DNA of 49,951 nucleotides from an uncultured Prevotellaceae bacterium. Its GTDB lineage: Bacteria > Bacteroidota > Bacteroidia > Bacteroidales > Bacteroidaceae. Below the pieces are notes generated by a model. It worked only from the letters and a program-made list of their open reading frames with translations, was not told where the DNA came from and did no database searches. The position numbers and the translations under genes were made by a program. Each line of letters opens with the position of its first letter. The first letter of the stretch is position 1. The stretch is taken from the NCBI GenBank assembly GCA_946185485.1, contig CAMHJQ010000021.1, forward strand, positions 1-49,951, written 5' to 3'. Below, piece by piece: positions 36,822 through 45,685 of this stretch.

Positions 36822-38987
36822 ATGAAGAAGGCGTTGAGATGGATTATCGGTTCCCTTTGTACACTGGTTGTCCTCGCGGTAGCCGTATTGGTGACGGCAT
36901 TTTACGTGTTCCATACTGAGTGGTTTCAGGACGAAATGAAGGAACGTGTCGTCCAAATGCTCACCGACAAGCTGGAAACTAAGATAGAGCTCGACCATAT
37001 AGGTATCGACCTGATGACCTTCGACGCCCAGATTCAGGGGCTGACCGTTGAGGACCGCCAGCAGCGGAAGATGCTTCAACTCGACCATCTGCAGGTTGAC
37101 TTCAACGTGATGTCCTATATCTTTCATAAGGAAATCTATGTCCGTGAGGCCGCTGTCCGTGGTTTGGAGGCCAACCTGTTGAAGGAATCGCCTGACTCGG
37201 CTGCCAACTTCCAATTTGTCATCGATGCTTTCAAGCGCGACAGTACGCAGCAGGCTACCCATAAAAAGGAGGAACCGGAGGGTAAGAAACGTGCTCATAA
37301 GCTTACCTTCAAGGTCAAGAAGGTGACGCTGGAGTCCATCCGTGTGAGCTTCAACGACAAACGTGCCCATCTGGGTCGCCTCGTATATAAAGATAGTGGT
37401 AATGGTCGTGATGTGGCTGAAATCAATGAACTGTGTGCCCAGTGGGTTAGCAAGAGCAAGAAAGGTCCTGTTGACAACAGCCTGCGTGTAAAAGTCATTG
37501 ATATGCTTAGCACGAAACAGGGCAAGAAATTGACCATCGACAGTCTCTGCTTTACTACTAACAACCACAAGCCCCGCACCAATGTTGGCAAGCCAAAGCA
37601 TGGCGCCTTCGATGTCGGTCATCTCGACGTTGTCGCCCAGATGTATATCAACGTGGAGCATCTGGCAAAGGACAGCTTTGTGGCTGTCGTCACCAACGGT
37701 CAGGCCATCGACCGCGGTTCCGGCCTTGATGTTCACAAACTCAACCTCCGCGTGGCGGGCAATAAGCGCAGCCTGCACATCAGCAATGCTACCGTGGCCT
37801 TGGCCAATACCGTTTTGAAGTTCGACGATGCCGACGTCCAGCTACCCAGCAAGAAGGAGGGACGCCGTCTGTCGTACAGCACGTCGATGATAACCGGACG
37901 TACCCAGCTGCGCGATATCTCGAAGCCTTTTGCCCCTGTGCTGGACAAGTTCACACTGCCTTTGAACCTTCAAACTCGCATGAGTGGTGACGATGACAAC
38001 ATGCAGTTCCGCAGTGTCACCGTCTATACCGATGATAAACAATTGACGATACATGCAGGCGGTAACATCAGCGGACTCAAGGACAAATACAAACTGCACG
38101 TTCACTTCAACGTTAGTCGTATGACGGCCCTCGGCGGCAGCAAGGAGAAAATCATCAACCAGTTTACGGTTAAGAAGTTCATGATGAAGCAACTCCATAA
38201 TCTGGGACGCATTGACTATACCGGATACTTTGATGTGGTGTGGAAACGCGAGTCCTTCGTGGGACGACTGAATACGGCCGTGGGAGCCATGAATTTCCAG
38301 TTCTCTCTCGACGAGAAGAATAAGTATGTTACAGGTACTGCCAGCACAGACTCGCTGGAACTGGGTGTGGCCTTGGATATGCCGGAACTGGGTATGGCTG
38401 CTGCCAAGGCCGACTTTATGTTCGACATCTCTAAACCGCGTACCGCATTGATGCGCAAGCGCTTAGGAGGAAAACTGCCCATCGGCAAGGTAGATGCACA
38501 TGTCTCAGAGGCTTCGTACCGTTTCGTCAAGACTCATGATACCGAAGTACACATCGTCAGCGACGGTGCCGTTGCCCAAGGCCAGATCAACATGCGTGGC
38601 CGCTATATCGATGTCTTATGTTCCTTCTCTTTCACCAATACCAACGACTTGAAGAAAATGAAAATCAGGCCCAGTCTGAAGTTCCATAAGGCCAGCGATG
38701 CCGACAAGCGTTCCCGAGAAGAACGTAAGACACAGCTGAAGCTGGTGCGTGACTCCCGTAAGGCTGCCAGGGCAGAAGAGAAGGCTGCCAAAAAGGAGGC
38801 CAAGGCCGTCATTAAGGAACAAAAGGCAGCTGAAAAAGCTGCCCGAAATGCCGAAAAGGCTGCCGAGAAGGCTGCTGAGAAGGAGCGTAAGGCTGCCGAG
38901 AAAGCAGCCAAGCAGGAACGTAAAGCTGCTGAAAAGGAACGCAAGGCTGCTGAGAAAGCTGCCCGCAAAGCCGCTAAGAGCTTATAG
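36822..38987 (+). CDS. AsmA-like protein with a long Ala/Lys/Glu C-terminal tail
   Basis: 721 residues. One N-terminal membrane anchor (about 6-28, ALRWIIGSLCTLVVLAVAVLV) is followed by a large beta-rich periplasmic domain. Its opening, KLETKIELDHIGIDLMTFDA, is typical of AsmA/DUF748-type bridge-like lipid transfer proteins. Residues about 636-721 are an almost pure Lys/Ala/Glu/Arg helix (KAAEKAARNAEKAAEKA and similar), highly charged and likely a long single helix or coiled coil. The family spans the envelope and moves phospholipids between membranes; the assignment is by pattern. It is coupled to the preceding thioredoxin-fold gene. The nucleotide repeats encoding the tail are close variants of AAGGCTGC(T/C)GAG. 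Confidence 0.7.
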   Translation: MKKALRWIIGSLCTLVVLAVAVLVTAFYVFHTEWFQDEMKERVVQMLTDKLETKIELDHIGIDLMTFDAQIQGLTVEDRQQRKMLQLDHLQVDFNVMSYIFHKEIYVREAAVRGLEANLLKESPDSAANFQFVIDAFKRDSTQQATHKKEEPEGKKRAHKLTFKVKKVTLESIRVSFNDKRAHLGRLVYKDSGNGRDVAEINELCAQWVSKSKKGPVDNSLRVKVIDMLSTKQGKKLTIDSLCFTTNNHKPRTNVGKPKHGAFDVGHLDVVAQMYINVEHLAKDSFVAVVTNGQAIDRGSGLDVHKLNLRVAGNKRSLHISNATVALANTVLKFDDADVQLPSKKEGRRLSYSTSMITGRTQLRDISKPFAPVLDKFTLPLNLQTRMSGDDDNMQFRSVTVYTDDKQLTIHAGGNISGLKDKYKLHVHFNVSRMTALGGSKEKIINQFTVKKFMMKQLHNLGRIDYTGYFDVVWKRESFVGRLNTAVGAMNFQFSLDEKNKYVTGTASTDSLELGVALDMPELGMAAAKADFMFDISKPRTALMRKRLGGKLPIGKVDAHVSEASYRFVKTHDTEVHIVSDGAVAQGQINMRGRYIDVLCSFSFTNTNDLKKMKIRPSLKFHKASDADKRSREERKTQLKLVRDSRKAARAEEKAAKKEAKAVIKEQKAAEKAARNAEKAAEKAAEKERKAAEKAAKQERKAAEKERKAAEKAARKAAKSL

Positions 38988-39103
38988 CCGTTTTTGGCGT
39001 CAAAAAAATAAAAAGGTAAAGCATAACGTCTATTTTTAGTTTTTGTTTTGCCTTCTGGTGCAAAAAAAATCCCTAAAGTTTAGCGCTTTCGGATTATTTT
39101 TTT

Positions 39104-39111
39104 TATCTTTG
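39104..39111 (+). promoter_or_regulatory. -7 element for the acid phosphatase gene
   Basis: TATCTTTG lies 23 bp before the start codon. The preceding 100 bp is AT-rich with A-runs. A partial AAAAAGGTAAAG repeat is at 39009-39020. Confidence 0.5.
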
Positions 39112-39134
39112 TCGCCGATTTATGACATTGCAAC

Positions 39135-39869
39135 ATGAAAAAAAAGACTATGAGTAAAATCTTATGGGTATTCATGGCATTTATGGCTACCATGAATGCT
39201 ATGGCTCAGGAGGATAAAGTGCAACCGTATATAGAGTTGGACCAGTTGCCTGATTTAATCAAGGTTATGCCAGAACCGCCGGCTTTCGACAGCCCAGAGT
39301 TTGCGAACGATGTGGTACGCTATAATTGGGGCAAGGAGCAGCGGCAGGACAGCGCTCGCCTCGCTATGGCCATTGCTGATGCCGAATGGCTTGATCATAC
39401 TAAAATGTATGCCCAGTGGAAGGAGGCCTTCGGGCTGGAGATTAGTGAGAGTGCCACACCGGAAATCTGGAAACTGTTGGAGACGAGTCTCGCCACCACC
39501 GACCCCATGCGTGTGGATGTCAAGGCCCACTACCAACGCCAACGCCCCTTTGATCGCTACAAAGACCCTATGCCTTCGCATGAGGAGGACGATTTACGCG
39601 GTGATGGCAGCTATCCCTCAGGGCATAGTCTCCGCGGCTGGAGTATCTCGCTGATTCTGGCGCAGATTGCTCCTGCTCGGGCCAATGAAATATACAAGCG
39701 TGGCTGGGAATACTGTGACAGCCGTGTCATCTTAGGTGCCCACTGGCAGAGCGACGTCGACTTAAGTCGTGCTGTCGCCAGCGTTGGTTTCTGCGCCCTA
39801 CAGGGCAGTAAGGCTTTTATTGCCCAGATGAAAAAAGCTCAGGCCGAATATGCAGAAAAAACAAAGTAA
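39135..39869 (+). CDS. Class A nonspecific acid phosphatase (PAP2 superfamily)
   Basis: 244 residues, periplasmic. Signal peptide about 1-24 (MAFMATMNAMAQ). The three vanadate-type phosphatase motifs are intact: KAHYQRQRP (Lys130, Arg137), PSGHS with His164, and SRVILGAHWQSDVD with Arg197, nucleophile His203 and Asp207. It hydrolyses phosphomonoesters of nucleotides and other organic phosphates. The PhoN/PhoC group is about the same length. It is separated from both neighbours by AT-rich gaps, so it may be monocistronic. Confidence 0.92.
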   Translation: MKKKTMSKILWVFMAFMATMNAMAQEDKVQPYIELDQLPDLIKVMPEPPAFDSPEFANDVVRYNWGKEQRQDSARLAMAIADAEWLDHTKMYAQWKEAFGLEISESATPEIWKLLETSLATTDPMRVDVKAHYQRQRPFDRYKDPMPSHEEDDLRGDGSYPSGHSLRGWSISLILAQIAPARANEIYKRGWEYCDSRVILGAHWQSDVDLSRAVASVGFCALQGSKAFIAQMKKAQAEYAEKTK

Positions 39870-39918
39870 TTACTGGGTTACTGGAAATGAATATAGTAAT
39901 ATTTTTTAATTTAATGAT

Positions 39919-41046
39919 ATGAAAAGAAAGAATGTTATGACAATGGCCTTGGTGCTCGGCACGATGGTCGGACTCACGGCATGCGGACTTGACGTGCCCA
40001 CGCAAACGAACTCATCGTTCGAGACAATGACAGTGAAGAAATCAGACATTGAGCTGCCTTACAGGTTCAGTGCCAGAATGAAGGGTCAGAACGACGTGAC
40101 GGTAACACCACAGGTGAGCGGCCAGCTGATGAAGATTGCCGTCACCGAGGGTGAGCAGGTGAAGAAGGGGCAGACGCTCTTTGTTATTGACTCGCGTAAC
40201 GCACGGCTCGAATTGGAGGCAGCGCAGGCCAACCTTCAGGCTGCACTGGCCCAGGAAAACAGCGCCAAGTTGGAGTATGAGTCGAACAAGAACTTGTTTG
40301 AGAAGAAGATCGTGAGCCGCTACATGCTCGACAACGCTGATAACTCCTACAAGCAGGCGCAGGCTGCAGTGGCTCAGGCCCGTGCATCGGTGAACCGCGC
40401 GAAGGTGAACCTCGGTTTCTGCACCATCACGGCAACCGTACCCGGTATTATCGGCGAAATTCCCGTGCGTGTCGGTGACCAGGTGTCGCCCATGACCGAA
40501 CTGACCATACTGAGCGGCAATACGACGATGTACGCAGAGTTCTCGGTGAACGAGGCTGTTATCGAAGCTATGGTTCAGAACGGCATGAAAGCCGGCGAGG
40601 TAGAGAAGTATATCGCTAATCTCCCCCCCGCCACGTTTGTGATGAAGAACGGTACGGAGTATCCCCACAAGGGTCGCGTCGTCAGTCTGACGGGTGTAGT
40701 GAATGATGCAACTGGCTCGCTGACCAGCAAAGTATCATTCCCCAACCCCGACGGCCATCTCTATTCTGGCATTCAGGGTACGATTGTTATGCCTTTCGCT
40801 GAGAAGAATGTGATTGTAATCCCGCAGTTTGCTGTAGTGCGCCTACAGGACAAATCGCAAGTCTATAAGGTTAAAGCCGACAGTACAGCAACCGCCGTCG
40901 AGGTTACGACAGAGGATACCGGCAACGGCAAGGATTTCATCGTGACCAGTGGTCTGAAAGAGGGCGACCAGATTGTTACCATCGGTGCCAACAACGTGAC
41001 GGAAGGCCAGAAAGTGCTGTTCCCAAAAGAAGGGAAAAGTGAATAA
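39919..41046 (+). CDS. RND efflux pump, periplasmic adaptor (membrane fusion) lipoprotein
   Basis: 375 residues. Lipid anchor Cys22 (GLTAC). The adaptor order is lipoyl half (QVSGQLMKIAVTEGEQVKKG), alpha hairpin (about 90-145, ALAQENSAKLEYESNKNLFE), second lipoyl half (TITATVPGIIGEIPVRVGDQV), beta-barrel and membrane-proximal domain. It links the inner-membrane pump to the outer channel. First of three genes (adaptor, pump, channel), 43 bp before the pump. It ends KSE within a GAAAAGTGAATAATGAAAAG spacer repeat. Confidence 0.93.
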   Translation: MKRKNVMTMALVLGTMVGLTACGLDVPTQTNSSFETMTVKKSDIELPYRFSARMKGQNDVTVTPQVSGQLMKIAVTEGEQVKKGQTLFVIDSRNARLELEAAQANLQAALAQENSAKLEYESNKNLFEKKIVSRYMLDNADNSYKQAQAAVAQARASVNRAKVNLGFCTITATVPGIIGEIPVRVGDQVSPMTELTILSGNTTMYAEFSVNEAVIEAMVQNGMKAGEVEKYIANLPPATFVMKNGTEYPHKGRVVSLTGVVNDATGSLTSKVSFPNPDGHLYSGIQGTIVMPFAEKNVIVIPQFAVVRLQDKSQVYKVKADSTATAVEVTTEDTGNGKDFIVTSGLKEGDQIVTIGANNVTEGQKVLFPKEGKSE

Positions 41047-41089
41047 TGAAAAGTAATTTCGTTATAACGTAATATCGATATTTCGAAAT
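41041..41089. repeat. Spacer repeat between adaptor and pump genes
   Basis: GTGAATAATGAAAAGTAA, then GTTATAACGTAATATCG and CGAAATATG. It shares parts with the spacers at 27211-27265 and 44225-44256. Confidence 0.45.
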
Positions 41090-44000
41090 ATGAAAAACAA
41101 TATATTTATCAATAAATACGTGATGGCATGTGCCATCTCGATTGTGATAGCGCTGGTGGGCTATATCTCGATGAGCACGCTGCCTGTGGAGCAGTACCCG
41201 GACATTGCACCCCCTACGGTGTCAGTCACCACCAGCTATGACGGTGCTGACGAGAACACGGTGATGAAGGCAGTCATCCAGCCCCTTGAGGAGGCTATCA
41301 ACGGTGTGAACGACATGACCTACATTACCTCAAAGGCATCGTCGAACGGTGAGGCGGAAATCAACGTCTACTTCAAGCAGGGTACCGACCCAGACATGGC
41401 GACGGTGAACGTGCAGAACCGCGTGACCCGTTCCCTGGCCCTGCTGCCTGCCGAGGTTACCAAGGTCGGCGTGAAGGTAGAGAAGCGTCAGAACAACATT
41501 CTGCGCATCTTCGCCGTGAAGAGTGCCGACGGCAAATACGACGAGGACTTCGTGTCGAACTACGTGGATATCAACATCAAGCCGAAACTAATGCGTATTA
41601 CTGGTGTAGGCAACGTACAGAGTATGGGTAACACCTACGCCTTGCGCATCTGGCTGAAGCCCGATGTGATGGCTCAGTACGGGCTGACCCCCAACGACAT
41701 CTTTGCCGCCATCGGCGGACAGAGTTTTGTGGCCGGTGTGGGTACGCTGGGCGAGAAGTCGGGCAACTCCTACCAGTACTCCATGCAGTACAAGGGTACG
41801 CTGAAGACCGTTGAGGAGTTTAACGACATTGTGCTACGCACCAACGGTGGCGGTATGCTCCACTTGAGCGACGTGGCCGATGTGCAGATTGGTGCCATGA
41901 GCTACAACTTCACGTCGAACATCCAGGACCGTCCAGGTGCTATGTTCATGGTGTTTGCCGCACCTGGTGCCAACGCCACTCAGGTGAACGCAGCCATCAA
42001 CAAGATGTTTGAGGAGGCCAAGGCGACGATGCCCGCCGGACTGGAGTTTGTCACCCTGATGACCAGCGATGACTTCCTCTTTGCCGCTATCCACAATGTG
42101 GTCGAGACGCTCGTCATCGCCATCATCCTTGTGGTGCTCGTGGTGTTCTTCTTCCTGCAGAATTTCAAGGCAACTATTATTCCCTCTATATCAATTATCG
42201 TGTCGCTGCTGGGCACCTTTGCTGTCGTCTCGTTGGCAGGTTTCTCGCTCAACATTCTAACGCTGTTCGCACTGGTGCTCGCCATCGGTACGGTGGTGGA
42301 CGATGCCATCGTGGTGGTGGAGGCCGTCATGGCGAAGATGGAAGGTGGTATCAGCGACGCCCGCGAGGCCACCCGCCAGGCTATGAACGAAGTGTCGGTG
42401 GCCGTTGTATCATGTACGCTGGTGTTCATGGCCGTGTTCGTGCCTGTAATGTTCATGCCAGGTACTTCAGGCACCTTCTTCACCCAGTTCGGCGTGACCA
42501 TTGCCTCGTCCGTCGGTCTGTCGTGTATCTCGGCCCTGACGCTCTGCCCTGCCCTCTGCGCCATCATGATGCGCGTCACGGAAGGCAAGAAGGAAGGCAA
42601 GGGGTTGACCTACTATACCAAGAAGGCTTACGAGGTCAGCTACAACGCTATATATAATAAGTATAGTAAGGCTGTCCAGAAATTCATCAAGCGTCCCGTC
42701 CTTTCATGGGGTCTGCTGATTGCTGCCGCCGTACTGCTGGTATTCTTCATGAAGAGTCTTCCCTCTGGTCTCGTGCCTCAGGAGGACCAAGGTGTGTTCT
42801 TGGCCGAGATTCAGGCTCCTGAAGGTGCCACACTAAAGCAGACGCGCGAGATGGTGAAAAAGGTAGAAGAAAAAGTCAAGAAGATTCCCGAATTGGAGAG
42901 CTACGCCGTTGCCTGTGGTTATGGTATGTTGTCGGGTGCCGGTTCCAACTACGCCACGATGGTGGTGCGCTTGAAGAACTGGGACGACCGTCCTGGCATG
43001 AATCATCTGATTGACCTCGTCCTCGGCCGTTTCTATTATGACTGCCAGGACATCAAGAATCTGAGGGTGCTGCCCTTCCAGATGCCGCAGATTCCCGGCT
43101 ACGGTACGAGTAACGACGTCTCATTAATTGTCGAGGACCCCACCGACGGCAACCTGTCGGAGTTTGCCAAACAAACCGAGCACTTCCTGACCAAGTTGTC
43201 GGAGCGGCCAGAGGTGGCCTCTGCCATGACGACCTATTCAGAGCGTTTCCCGAAATATCAGGTGGATGTCGATGCAGCCCAGTGCGACCGTGCCGGCGTG
43301 TCGCCGCAAGAAGTTCTCAGCACGTTGGGTGCTTTCTGCGGTGGTGCCTATATCGGCAATTTCAACCAGTTCGGTAAGGTCTATCGCATCATGTCGTCCG
43401 CCTCGCCCGAGTATCGCCTCGACCCGCAGTCGCTGCACAACATCTTCATGCAGGTGAAGGGCGGCAAGATGGCTCCCATGTCTGAGTTTGTCACACTGAA
43501 GGAGATTGTCGGCCCTTCCAATATCGAACACTTCAACCTGCTCCAGAGCATTACTTGCTTTGTGACGCCCGGTAGCGGTTTTACCGAGGGTGACGTCCAC
43601 AAGGTCATTGCCGAGGTGTTCAAGGAAGAGATGCCCGCCACGGCCACCTACGAGTATAGTGGCATGTCGCGCGAATTGGAGGAGACAGCCAACTCTAATG
43701 CCACGGCCCTCATCTACGTCATCTGCGCTATCCTCATCTACCTCATTCTGGCTTCGCTCTACAACTCGTGGTTCACACCGTGGGCCGTGCTGTTCAGCGT
43801 GCCGTTCGGTCTGATGGGCGCCTTTGTGTTCGCCTTCTTTGGCAGCCAGCTGGGCCTGCCGGGCATGGACAACAACATCTACCTGCAGACGGGTGTCATC
43901 ATGCTGATTGGTCTGTTGGCCAAAACGGCTATCCTGATTACCGAGTTCGCTACCGAGCGCCGCGCCCAGGGCATGAGCATCGTCGATGCAGCCTTCGAGG

Positions 44001-44236
44001 CCTGTAAGGAGCGTCTGCGTCCTATTTTGATGACCGTAGCTACGATGATTATCGGTATGGTGCCCCTCGTAATCACGGGTGGTGCCGGTGCCAATGGTAA
44101 CCGTGCTCTCGCACTTGGTGTCATTGGCGGTATGAGTATCGGTACCATTGCCCTGCTCTTCGTCGTACCGGCCTTCTTCATCGTGTTCCAGAAACTGCAC
44201 GAGAAGTTCCAAGGCAAAGAAGTGAAAAGTGAATAG
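41090..44236 (+). CDS. RND efflux pump, inner-membrane transporter (AcrB/HAE1 family)
   Basis: 1048 residues, a proton-driven trimeric exporter of hydrophobic and amphiphilic compounds. Twelve membrane segments are arranged as TM1 (IVIALVGYISMSTLPVEQYP follows), five segments at about 335-520, and a matching set in the second half. The TM4 proton-relay pair is present in GTVVDDAIVVVEA near residues 403-405. The docking-domain motif QVNAAINKMF and late EFATERRAQG are family-typical. It ends KVKSE in the spacer repeat, like the adaptor. Substrate range cannot be read from sequence. No regulator gene is adjacent. Confidence 0.94.
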   Translation: MKNNIFINKYVMACAISIVIALVGYISMSTLPVEQYPDIAPPTVSVTTSYDGADENTVMKAVIQPLEEAINGVNDMTYITSKASSNGEAEINVYFKQGTDPDMATVNVQNRVTRSLALLPAEVTKVGVKVEKRQNNILRIFAVKSADGKYDEDFVSNYVDINIKPKLMRITGVGNVQSMGNTYALRIWLKPDVMAQYGLTPNDIFAAIGGQSFVAGVGTLGEKSGNSYQYSMQYKGTLKTVEEFNDIVLRTNGGGMLHLSDVADVQIGAMSYNFTSNIQDRPGAMFMVFAAPGANATQVNAAINKMFEEAKATMPAGLEFVTLMTSDDFLFAAIHNVVETLVIAIILVVLVVFFFLQNFKATIIPSISIIVSLLGTFAVVSLAGFSLNILTLFALVLAIGTVVDDAIVVVEAVMAKMEGGISDAREATRQAMNEVSVAVVSCTLVFMAVFVPVMFMPGTSGTFFTQFGVTIASSVGLSCISALTLCPALCAIMMRVTEGKKEGKGLTYYTKKAYEVSYNAIYNKYSKAVQKFIKRPVLSWGLLIAAAVLLVFFMKSLPSGLVPQEDQGVFLAEIQAPEGATLKQTREMVKKVEEKVKKIPELESYAVACGYGMLSGAGSNYATMVVRLKNWDDRPGMNHLIDLVLGRFYYDCQDIKNLRVLPFQMPQIPGYGTSNDVSLIVEDPTDGNLSEFAKQTEHFLTKLSERPEVASAMTTYSERFPKYQVDVDAAQCDRAGVSPQEVLSTLGAFCGGAYIGNFNQFGKVYRIMSSASPEYRLDPQSLHNIFMQVKGGKMAPMSEFVTLKEIVGPSNIEHFNLLQSITCFVTPGSGFTEGDVHKVIAEVFKEEMPATATYEYSGMSRELEETANSNATALIYVICAILIYLILASLYNSWFTPWAVLFSVPFGLMGAFVFAFFGSQLGLPGMDNNIYLQTGVIMLIGLLAKTAILITEFATERRAQGMSIVDAAFEACKERLRPILMTVATMIIGMVPLVITGGAGANGNRALALGVIGGMSIGTIALLFVVPAFFIVFQKLHEKFQGKEVKSE

Positions 44237-44256
44237 TGAATAATTTGCTACCGCAT
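44225..44256. repeat. Spacer repeat between pump and channel genes
   Basis: GTGAAAAGTGAATAGTGAAT followed by AATTTGCTACCG. The last part is identical in the iorA/iorB spacer (27211-27265, opposite strand). The pump stop codon lies inside it. Confidence 0.5.
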
Positions 44257-44263
44257 TAGAATT

Positions 44264-45682
44264 ATGAAAATCAAGAATATCATCGCCGTCGCAGCCGTGG
44301 GTATGACACTTACGGGCTGCGGCATATATAATAAGTACGAGCAGAAAACAGAGACGCCCGCCAACGTCTTCGGCAACGACATTGGTTCTCACGGCACCGA
44401 CACATCGCTGGCCCAGATGTCGTGGCGCGAGTTCTTCACCGATCCTTTGTTGCAACAGCTTATCGAACAGGTACTGGCCAACAACACCGACCTGAACTCA
44501 GCGCGTATCGCCATCGAGAAGTGCCAGGCCCAGCTCCAGGCTGCCCGTCTGGCCTACCTGCCCGCATTCGCACTGGCTCCGCAGGGTACGCTGTCAAGCT
44601 TCGACGGTGCTGCGCCCACGAAGACCTATAACCTGCAGATGCAGATGTCGTGGGACATCGACGTGTTTGGCTCCATCACCAACAAGAAACGTGCCGCCAA
44701 GGCCATCTTGCTGCAGTCGCAGCTGATGGAGGAGTCGACGCGTGCCAACCTCGTCGCCACCACGGCCCAGCAGTATTTCATCCTGCAGATGCTCGACCGG
44801 CAGCAGGAAATTCTGATGAAGACCGACAGTCTGTGGGGTGCCTCGCTGGAGACGGAGAAGGCCCTGTGGGAGAACGGTCAGGCCTACAGCACTGCCGTCA
44901 ACCAGCTCGAGTCGTCGTGGCTAAGCGTCAAGACGCAGCTCGTCGACATACGCCGTACCATCCGCTCTACCGAGAACGCCATCTGCAAGCTGCTGTGCAT
45001 CACACCGCAGCACATCGCACGCTCCAAATGGGGCTCCTCGGCCTTGCATCATCCCGAGGCAACGGGTAACGACACCGGTCAGCGCATGTTTGATGTCAAG
45101 TTCCTCAACATCGGCGTGTCGGCAGAATTGCTCGAGACTCGTCCCGACATCCGTCTGGCCAACGCTTCCATGGAGGAAGCCTTCTACAATACGCAGGCTG
45201 CCCGCTCGGCCTTCTTCCCCACCATCACACTGTCGGGAGCAGCCGGTTGGACCAACAGCGGCGGCATGGGCATCGTCAATCCCGGCAAATTGCTGTGGAA
45301 TGCTATCGGACAGCTCACCCAACCCATCTTCCAGCGTGGTAGCATCAAGGCGAACTACAAGATCCAGAAGCTCACCGAGGAAGATGTGCAGCGCAAATAC
45401 GTGCAGACCGTCATCGACGCCGGTAACCAAGTCAACGAGGCACTGGCAGACTGTCAGGCCGCTCGCGACAAGCACCAGTACTACCACCGTCAGGTCGCCG
45501 TGCTCAACGAGGCATATTATGGCACCCACCAGCTGATGGACAATGGTAAGGCCAACTATCTGGAAGTTCTCACCGCCCAGGAGTCGCTGCTTAGCGCACA
45601 GCTCAACGAGGTGACGAACATGTACAATGGTGCCGAGGCTGTCATAGCCCTCTACATCGCCCTTGGTGGTGGTGCGAAGTAA
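44264..45682 (+). CDS. RND efflux pump, outer-membrane channel lipoprotein (OprM/NodT family)
   Basis: 472 residues. Lipid anchor Cys19 (LTGC). Two repeats of the TolC-like helical and strand segments are present: LQQLIEQVLANNTDLNSARI with LPAFALAPQGTLSS, and RPDIRLANASMEEAFYNTQA with FPTITLSGAAG. ELLETRPDIR is the family signature. The trimer forms the exit duct for the adaptor and pump encoded upstream. The patatin-like gene begins 3 bp after its stop, so it is cotranscribed. Confidence 0.93.
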   Translation: MKIKNIIAVAAVGMTLTGCGIYNKYEQKTETPANVFGNDIGSHGTDTSLAQMSWREFFTDPLLQQLIEQVLANNTDLNSARIAIEKCQAQLQAARLAYLPAFALAPQGTLSSFDGAAPTKTYNLQMQMSWDIDVFGSITNKKRAAKAILLQSQLMEESTRANLVATTAQQYFILQMLDRQQEILMKTDSLWGASLETEKALWENGQAYSTAVNQLESSWLSVKTQLVDIRRTIRSTENAICKLLCITPQHIARSKWGSSALHHPEATGNDTGQRMFDVKFLNIGVSAELLETRPDIRLANASMEEAFYNTQAARSAFFPTITLSGAAGWTNSGGMGIVNPGKLLWNAIGQLTQPIFQRGSIKANYKIQKLTEEDVQRKYVQTVIDAGNQVNEALADCQAARDKHQYYHRQVAVLNEAYYGTHQLMDNGKANYLEVLTAQESLLSAQLNEVTNMYNGAEAVIALYIALGGGAK

Positions 45683-45685
45683 GAT

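Noticed and set aside
36576..37778. 400-residue antisense open frame
   Set aside because: It overlaps two well-supported + strand genes and has no family motifs, signal or promoter.
43238..44455. 405-residue antisense open frame
   Set aside because: Opposite strand of the RND pump and channel genes; composition (His/Asp rich) is that of a shadow frame.
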